Positions 1 to 4,079 of a stretch of DNA of 8,458 nucleotides are shown one piece after another (the first letter of the stretch is position 1; each line of letters starts with the position of its first letter). The translations under genes and the position numbers were made by a program. Origin of the DNA: JBKJZO01 sp046715235 (GTDB lineage Bacteria; Actinomycetota; Actinomycetes; BP-191). The DNA lies in the NCBI GenBank assembly GCA_046715235.1, contig JBKJZO010000084.1, positions 1-8,458 on the forward strand, in the 5' to 3' direction. The notes under the pieces were generated by a model, which saw nothing but the letters and a program-made list of their open reading frames with translations, was not told the origin of the DNA and ran no database searches.

Positions 1-92
1 TGGATGCCCGTGACGAGGCTGCGGTCGAGCTTGATGAAGTCCGCGGCGAGACGAAGGACGTGCTGCAAGCTGGCAAATCCCGCGCCCGATCG
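1..92 (-). pseudogene. Internal fragment of a second EAL-domain (c-di-GMP phosphodiesterase) gene
   Basis: Read on the minus strand, positions 89 to 1 give a peptide containing SGAGFASLQHVLRLAADF followed by IKLDRSLVTGI. This matches residues about 304-332 of the intact GAF-EAL protein at 439-1635 with three substitutions in 29 residues. By eye the DNA agrees at about 73 of 88 positions (window position 1 corresponds to 638), and most differences are synonymous, so this is a diverged paralogue and not a fresh duplication. The catalytic lysine of IKLD is present. The reading frame continues off the left edge, so the C-terminal part may exist outside the window. On the N-terminal side similarity stops at about 89 and the frame meets a TAG at 102-104, so the GAF and early EAL sequence is missing and OmpA-like sequence takes its place. 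Whether the rest is transcribed cannot be told from here. Confidence 0.72.
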
Positions 93-105
93 CTGCCCGC
101 ACTAA

Positions 106-417
106 CGCTCGCGACCACGCTGGTCGGCATCCGGCCCGCCGGTTGCCCAGCAGATCCGGGCCAAGGCGAAGGAGACCGTCCGGATCGACGGCTATACAGA
201 CGCGAAGGGCGCGCCGTCGTACAACCTCGGTCTTTCCCAACGGCGGGCTGTCGCGGTTGAGCAGGCCCTCCGGCGGCTGCTGGGCGCGGGGTTCGACTTC
301 GTCTCGCGCGGCCACGGCGCGAGCAACCCGGTGGCACGCGACACAATGCCGAACGGCTCCGACGATCCCAAGGGCCGGGCGAAGAACCGCCGGGTCACGA
401 TCACGTTCAACAAGTAG
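106..417 (+). pseudogene. 5'-truncated OmpA-like peptidoglycan-binding domain, C-terminal part
   Basis: This frame is open from just after a TAA at 103-105 to the TAG at 415-417 but has no convincing start codon or ribosome binding site. From about 148 it reads as the C-terminal two thirds of an OmpA-like domain: VAQQIRAKAKETVRIDGYTD, then YNLGLSQRRAVAVEQAL, then GHGASNPV, and finally GRAKNRRVTITFNK. In the family the aspartate of the G-[HY]-T-D motif and the arginine of the LS-x-x-RA motif bind diaminopimelate in peptidoglycan, and both are present. The first strand of the domain, and any signal peptide or lipobox, are missing. The lost 5' end abuts the lost 5' end of the EAL fragment. It converges on the phosphodiesterase gene, with 21 bases between their stop codons. 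It may be a relic, or a real gene with a sequencing or assembly error upstream. Confidence 0.75.
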
Positions 418-420
418 CTG

Positions 421-438
421 GTAGCGCTTCCGCGCTGT
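421..438. terminator. Small hairpin between two convergent 3' ends
   Basis: AGCGC at 423-427 pairs with GCGCT at 432-436 across a TTCC tetraloop, and two flanking G-T wobble pairs can extend the stem to seven pairs. It fills the 21-base gap between the OmpA-like stop (415-417) and the stop of the EAL gene (439-441). There is no T-tract on either side, so it is only a weak candidate for a bidirectional terminator. Confidence 0.3.
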
Positions 439-1635
439 TCAGTAACCCACGGCCGCGGGCACGCCGAGCCACGGCGCGGGTCGCCCGAGCAGGTACCCCT
501 GCACATAGCGGACTCCCAGCGCTTTGAGAGCCGCCAGCTCGGCCGGCGTCTCGACGCCCTCCGCGATGACCTTCGCGCCGGTGTCACTGGCGAAGAGCAG
601 CAACGCCCGCGCGAGTGACTGACGCGCCGGATCAGCCTCGACGCCGGTCACCAGGCTGCGATCGAGCTTGATGAAGTCGGCTGCCAGCCGAAGGATGTGC
701 TGCAGGCTGGCGAAGCCGGCGCCCGCATCGTCGACGGCGAGCCGCAGACCGGCCTCGCGCAGCGGCCGAAGCGCGCCGGCAAGCACGTCGTAGTCGGCGA
801 TGTGCACGTGCTCGGTCAGCTCGACGACAACCCGGTCGAGGGGGAGGCCCGCGAGCAGGTGCTGCGCGGCCGGCGTACAGACGGTTCGCGCCGACAGGTT
901 GACCGAGAGGTAGCCGCCGAACTCGTCGAGGACTCCGACAGCTGCCCGTACGGCGGCGAGCTCGAGAGCGGGTTCGGCCTCGACCGTGGCGGCGGCGACG
1001 AACCACTGCTCGGTGGTCATGCCGTAGCTGTCCGGGAAGCGGCTGAGTGCCTCGACTCCGGCGACGGTCCCCGCGGTGACGTCGAAGATCGGCTGGTAGA
1101 CCATGGACGGGCCGCCGCCGGTAACAATCGCATCGATGCGGTCGATCATCGCGTCGCGCTCGTCCTGCCGTGCGTGTTCGTGCTCGAGCAGTTCGCTCAC
1201 CGCCTTCGCGATGACGCTCAACACGGACGCGTCGCGCTGGGTGAGGCTGTGCTCCGGCGTGTGCTGGAACGTGCACAAGGTGCCGTACAAGCGACCGTCG
1301 CGGAACACCACGGGCACCCCGACGTAGGCGCGGATGTTCTGCGCAGCGGTCACTCGCATGGCGACTGCGATCGGGTTCTCGAGCGCGTCCGGGATCACCT
1401 GCGGGAGTCGCCCGTCGACGATCAGCTTGCAGAACGACTCCTCGAGCGGGTCCGCACAGCCGACCTCGACGCCCACCGGCCCCCTCTTGGAGACGTGTCG
1501 CATGACGCGCTGGCCGTTCGTGAACTCGGCCACGAAGGCGACGTCCATCCCGAGCTGGTTCCGGGCGACGTCGAGCAGCGCGTCGATCGAGTTCATGCGG
1601 TCGGCGACTGGGGTCATGGGCGCCCTATCGGCCAC
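439..1635 (-). CDS. GAF-EAL cyclic-di-GMP phosphodiesterase
   Basis: A 398-residue soluble protein with no signal peptide or membrane segment. Residues about 15-150 form a GAF sensor domain (FCKLIVDGRLPQVIPDALEN, then YVGVPVVFRDGRLYGTLCTF). A charged helix at about 150-170 links it to an EAL domain at about 175-390. The EAL domain hydrolyses c-di-GMP to linear pGpG. All expected metal and catalytic residues are visible: E195 in VEALSRF, N246 in VNLSAR, E272 in VELTE, D302 and D303 in VDDAGAGFASL, K323 in IKLDRS, E359 in IAEGVET and Q379 in QGYLLGRP. From E272 onward their spacing matches that of RocR-type active enzymes, so I infer it is catalytic. There is no GGDEF domain. The listed start is a GTG; an ATG at 1617 (residue 7) with AGGG five bases upstream is an equally good start. 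It lies 24 bases downstream of mqnA on the same strand and is probably co-transcribed. The GAF ligand is unknown. Confidence 0.95.
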   Translation of the reverse strand: MADRAPMTPVADRMNSIDALLDVARNQLGMDVAFVAEFTNGQRVMRHVSKRGPVGVEVGCADPLEESFCKLIVDGRLPQVIPDALENPIAVAMRVTAAQNIRAYVGVPVVFRDGRLYGTLCTFQHTPEHSLTQRDASVLSVIAKAVSELLEHEHARQDERDAMIDRIDAIVTGGGPSMVYQPIFDVTAGTVAGVEALSRFPDSYGMTTEQWFVAAATVEAEPALELAAVRAAVGVLDEFGGYLSVNLSARTVCTPAAQHLLAGLPLDRVVVELTEHVHIADYDVLAGALRPLREAGLRLAVDDAGAGFASLQHILRLAADFIKLDRSLVTGVEADPARQSLARALLLFASDTGAKVIAEGVETPAELAALKALGVRYVQGYLLGRPAPWLGVPAAVGY

Positions 1636-1659
1636 TGGAGCCGGCTTGTGAGGGTTGAT

Positions 1660-2523
1660 CTACGCCGGATCCAGCGGCGCGAAGGCGATAGCGACGCTGT
1701 CGTCGACCGCGCCGCGAGCGGCTGCGCGGGCCGCGAACTCCCGCAGGCCTTTCAGCTGCTCGTCGCCCAGCCGGAAGTCGAGAGTCGTGAAGTAGTTGGC
1801 GAGGATCGCGGCGTCGAAGGGCTCCCAGCGCGCGGCCTGGGCGGCGACTTCCTCGACGCGTGAGAGCGACAGATCGAGCGACGCCCGGAACGCGGCGTGC
1901 ACGCGGCGTACGGCGTCGGGCCGCGCCAGCGCGAAGTCGCGCCTGGCCGCCCATACGGCGAAGACCATCGGAAGACCGGTCCACTCCTTCCACTCGGTGC
2001 CGAGGTCGGACACGTGCAGTCCGCGGCCCGGTGCGTCGTACGTCGCCCGCAACGCCGCGTCCCCGATGAGTACGGCGGCCTCGGCTTCGAGCAGCATCGC
2101 GGTGAGATCAGGCGGGCAGGTGAAGTAGTCGGGACGCACGGCGTAACGGTCCTCGAGGATCATCTGCGCCAGCAAAACGCTGGTGCGGCTCGTGGAACCC
2201 AGCGCGACTCGGCAGCCGTCGAGGTCAGCCGGCGCGCGCTTCGAAACGAGGTTGACCGACAACACCGGACCGTCGGAACCGACCGCGAGATCGGGCAGTA
2301 CGACGAGTTCGTCGGCGTGCCGCAGGTACTCGACGACGCTGATGGGCCCGATGTCGAGGTCGCCGGCGACGAGCGCGTCACCAAGCCGGTCAGGGGTGTC
2401 CTTGCGCAGTTCTACGTCGAGCAGCGCGCCCGAGTGTGCGAGCCCCCAGTACAGCGGCAGGCAGTTGAGGAACTGGATATGCCCGACCCGCGGCCGGTTG
2501 CCCTGCTCGGACGACGTTGTCAC
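1660..2523 (-). CDS. mqnA: Chorismate dehydratase of the futalosine menaquinone pathway
   Basis: A 287-residue cytoplasmic enzyme of the periplasmic-binding-protein-like fold. It dehydrates chorismate to 3-[(1-carboxyvinyl)oxy]benzoate, the first committed step of the futalosine route. Recognisable MqnA blocks run in order: VGHIQFLNCLPLYW (13-26), DIGPISVVEY (57-66), GSDGPVLSVNLVS (82-94), LGSTSRTSVLL (108-118), LIGDAAL (152-158) and DLGTEWKEWTGLPMVFAVW (173-191). Length and ends are normal for the family. The start is GTG with no Shine-Dalgarno sequence; a TAGCCT -10-like hexamer six bases upstream suggests a leaderless transcript. The product is the substrate of MqnE, encoded at 6885-8024 on the same strand about 4.4 kb away. 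A small membrane-protein gene lies 37 bases upstream and the GAF-EAL phosphodiesterase 24 bases downstream. The other pathway genes (mqnB, mqnC, mqnD) are not in this window. Confidence 0.96.
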   Translation of the reverse strand: MTTSSEQGNRPRVGHIQFLNCLPLYWGLAHSGALLDVELRKDTPDRLGDALVAGDLDIGPISVVEYLRHADELVVLPDLAVGSDGPVLSVNLVSKRAPADLDGCRVALGSTSRTSVLLAQMILEDRYAVRPDYFTCPPDLTAMLLEAEAAVLIGDAALRATYDAPGRGLHVSDLGTEWKEWTGLPMVFAVWAARRDFALARPDAVRRVHAAFRASLDLSLSRVEEVAAQAARWEPFDAAILANYFTTLDFRLGDEQLKGLREFAARAAARGAVDDSVAIAFAPLDPA

Positions 2524-2529
2524 ACGCTC

Positions 2530-2535
2530 AGGCTA
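2530..2535 (-). promoter_or_regulatory. Candidate -10 element for leaderless mqnA transcription
   Basis: On the minus strand TAGCCT fits the actinobacterial TANNNT -10 pattern and ends six bases before the GTG of mqnA. Transcription would therefore begin at or within a base of the start codon. The absence of a purine-rich ribosome binding site before that GTG agrees with this. No good -35 is visible at 17-18 bases; TGGTTC there is weak. Confidence 0.45.
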
Positions 2536-2560
2536 GGTCGTCAGCGGCCAGAACCACTCG

Positions 2561-2701
2561 TCAGCGCTGTGACTCCCGCCAGATGACCGCCGCGAAGGCG
2601 ATTCCCCCGACCGTCGCGGACAGCACGCCGGGCGGGTGCAGCAGAGTCAGGACGCCCATGAGAGCGAAGTAGACGGCTAGGTCTCGAACGATGAGCGGCA
2701 T
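2561..2701 (-). CDS. Small two-helix membrane protein, 46 residues, function unknown
   Basis: The protein starts MPLIVRDLAVYFALMGVLTL and ends AVIWRESQR. It has two hydrophobic stretches (about residues 7-22 and 28-43) split by an HPPG turn, with a charged C-terminus, so it is probably an inner-membrane hairpin. The same frame is open back to an ATG at 2770, but the ATG at 2701 is preceded by GGGGGA six bases upstream, and the longer form would add a polar tail and run into the PadR operator, so the shorter start is preferred. It lies 37 bases upstream of mqnA on the same strand and is divergent from the PadR gene across 122 bases. It could belong to the mqnA transcript or answer to PadR from the shared region. 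I do not recognise the family. Confidence 0.6.
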   Translation of the reverse strand: MPLIVRDLAVYFALMGVLTLLHPPGVLSATVGGIAFAAVIWRESQR

Positions 2702-2760
2702 CGCGGTTCCCCCGGGTGAAGTGGTTTCCAGACCCCTGTATCGACCCTCACAGGCTCGAC

Positions 2761-2789
2761 TTGACTGCATACTCGGTATGCCTCAGTAT
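2761..2789 (+). promoter_or_regulatory. Candidate promoter of the PadR-ABC operon
   Basis: TTGACT at 2761-2766 is a good -35 match. Seventeen bases later CAGTAT at 2784-2789 is a modest -10. Transcription would begin near 2796, leaving a short leader that contains the strong ribosome binding site. One operator palindrome (2767-2781) lies in the spacer between the hexamers and the other (2792-2806) covers the predicted start point, the layout expected for repression. The -10 is inferred from spacing more than from its sequence. Confidence 0.45.
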
Positions 2790-2807
2790 CCGCATACCGA
2801 GTATGCA
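2766..2807. promoter_or_regulatory. Double-palindrome operator, probably for the adjacent PadR repressor
   Basis: GCATACTCGGTATGC at 2767-2781 and GCATACCGAGTATGC at 2792-2806 are exact reverse complements; one more base pair at 2766 and 2807 makes 16-bp arms around a 10-base spacer. Each 15-mer is also a palindrome of its own (GCATAC, three bases, GTATGC). The spacer carries a further partial copy: CTCAGTAT at 2782-2789 repeats CTCGGTAT at 2772-2779 with one change and an offset of exactly 10 bases. The palindrome centres are 25 bases apart. PadR dimers commonly bind ATAC/GTAT-type palindromes upstream of their own genes, so autoregulation is a reasonable inference. Confidence 0.8.
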
Positions 2808-2823
2808 TAGGGAGGAGGGCACC

Positions 2824-3360
2824 GTGTCGGTCAAGCACGCATTGCTGGCGCTCCTCGACGAGTCACCGAGGTACGGGTACGAGCTGCGCGTCGAGTTCGA
2901 GCGGCGTACCGGCTCGACCTGGCCGCTGAACGTCGGCCAGGTCTACACGACCCTCGCGCGGCTCGAGCGCGACGGACTCGTGGCCCAGGAGAGCCAGGAC
3001 GCCGAGGGCCACGTCTACTACCGCATCACCACCGACGGCCGCGCCGAGGTCGCGGAATGGTTCGCGACGCCCGTCAGCAATAGCCCGCCGCCGCGCGACG
3101 AGGTCGCCATCAAGATGGCGATCGCGGCCGCATCGCCCACCGTCGACGCGCGCGCGGTGTTGCAGCACCAGCGCTCGGTCGCCGTCGGCACCCTCCAGAC
3201 ACTGACCCGCCGCAAAGCCGCAGCGTTCGACGACGCGGGCGCCGGGGGTCTCGGCCCGCTCGTCGTTGTCGACGCACTCATCGCCGCAGCAGAGGCAGAA
3301 GCCCGCTGGCTCGACACCTGCGAGGCACGCCTCGCCGACCTGAATGGAGCCCACCGATGA
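2824..3360 (+). CDS. PadR-family transcriptional repressor
   Basis: A 178-residue cytoplasmic regulator. Residues about 4-75 form the PadR winged helix: VKHALLALLDESPRYGYELR, then the recognition-helix region WPLNVGQVYTTLARLERDGLV, then the wing EGHVYYRITTDGRAEV. Residues about 90-175 form a helical C-terminal dimerisation domain rich in alanine and arginine, as in the longer PadR subgroup. The GTG start is chosen because GGGAGGAGGG at 2810-2819 stands just upstream; an in-frame ATG at 2803 lies inside the operator and has no ribosome binding site, and the ATG at 2716 lies upstream of the predicted promoter. The gene overlaps the ATPase gene by ATGA, so the two are translationally coupled. 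PadR proteins next to ABC exporters usually act as ligand-released repressors of the whole operon; the ligand here cannot be read from sequence. Confidence 0.93.
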   Translation: MSVKHALLALLDESPRYGYELRVEFERRTGSTWPLNVGQVYTTLARLERDGLVAQESQDAEGHVYYRITTDGRAEVAEWFATPVSNSPPPRDEVAIKMAIAAASPTVDARAVLQHQRSVAVGTLQTLTRRKAAAFDDAGAGGLGPLVVVDALIAAAEAEARWLDTCEARLADLNGAHR

Positions 3361-4079
3361 CGGGGGTACTCGAACTTCGGAACGTGGGACGCGTGCACGG
3401 CCACGGTACGACGACCGTCACCGCTCTCGACGACGTCACCCTTGCCGTGAGCCCCGGCGAGATGGTTGCGGTCATGGGCCCGTCCGGATCGGGCAAGACA
3501 ACGCTGCTGGCGCTTGCCGGTGGACTCGATACGCCGACCAGTGGCGAGGTCGAGGTCGAGGGCGTTCGCCTCGACGGCATGGACCGCGCCACCCGCGCGG
3601 CATTGCGCCGACGATCGGTCGGCTACGTCTTCCAGGAGCTCAACCTGCTACCCACGCTGACCGCGGCGGAGAACGTCGCGCTGCCGCGCGAGCTGGACGG
3701 CGTACGTGCGCGGGTGGCTCGCGTCGAGGCGATCGACGCACTCGCGTCGGTCGGACTCGGCGATTTGGCTGACCGATTTCCTGATGACCTGTCCGGCGGG
3801 CAGCAGCAACGCATCGCGATCGCGCGGGCCTTGGTGGGTGAACGGCGGCTGCTACTCGCCGACGAGCCGACCGGTGCTCTCGACACCGTCACCGGAGAGT
3901 CGGTTCTGCGTCTGCTGCGGCAGCGAGCGGACGCCGGCGCGGCCGTCGTACTCGTCACGCACGAGCCGAGCCACGCCGGCTGGGCCGATCGTGTCGTGTT
4001 CCTCCGGGACGGGCGCATCGTCGACGAGAGCCGCGGATCGTCCGAGGGGATCAGCGCTGGTTCGGTGGCACAGCCATGA
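3357..4079 (+). CDS. ABC transporter ATP-binding protein, MacB/LolD type
   Basis: A 240-residue ATPase that energises the FtsX-type permease encoded next to it, working as a dimer on the inner membrane face. All nucleotide-binding elements are present: Walker A GPSGSGKT (41-48), Q-loop glutamine 93 in YVFQELNLLPTLT, signature LSGGQQQR (145-152), Walker B LLLADE with catalytic E170, D-loop ALD and H-loop H202 in VTHEP. The YVFQELNLLPTLT and TGALD wording is typical of the MacB/LolD subfamily. The C-terminal tail of about 16 residues after the family core is low-complexity. The start ATG overlaps the PadR stop (ATGA), with TGGAG eight bases upstream, and the gene ends in another ATGA overlap with the permease. 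Confidence 0.96.
   Translation: MTGVLELRNVGRVHGHGTTTVTALDDVTLAVSPGEMVAVMGPSGSGKTTLLALAGGLDTPTSGEVEVEGVRLDGMDRATRAALRRRSVGYVFQELNLLPTLTAAENVALPRELDGVRARVARVEAIDALASVGLGDLADRFPDDLSGGQQQRIAIARALVGERRLLLADEPTGALDTVTGESVLRLLRQRADAGAAVVLVTHEPSHAGWADRVVFLRDGRIVDESRGSSEGISAGSVAQP

Noticed and set aside
143..587. Open frames on both strands across the OmpA-like fragment
   Set aside because: Their products are low-complexity arginine and serine-rich; only the frame ending at 417 matches a known domain.
697..1863. A 388-codon plus-strand open frame opposite the GAF-EAL gene and the end of mqnA
   Set aside because: It is antisense to two well-recognised genes, crosses their boundary, and its histidine, arginine and aspartate-rich product resembles no family; it is a by-product of GC-rich codon bias.
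1897..2586. A 229-codon plus-strand frame opposite mqnA
   Set aside because: The product has no recognisable domain, while the minus strand carries every MqnA motif.
2716..2823. N-terminal extension of PadR starting at ATG 2716 or 2803
   Set aside because: The extension would be translated from upstream of, or from within, the operator, with no ribosome binding site; the GTG at 2824 has an excellent one and gives a normal PadR N-terminus.
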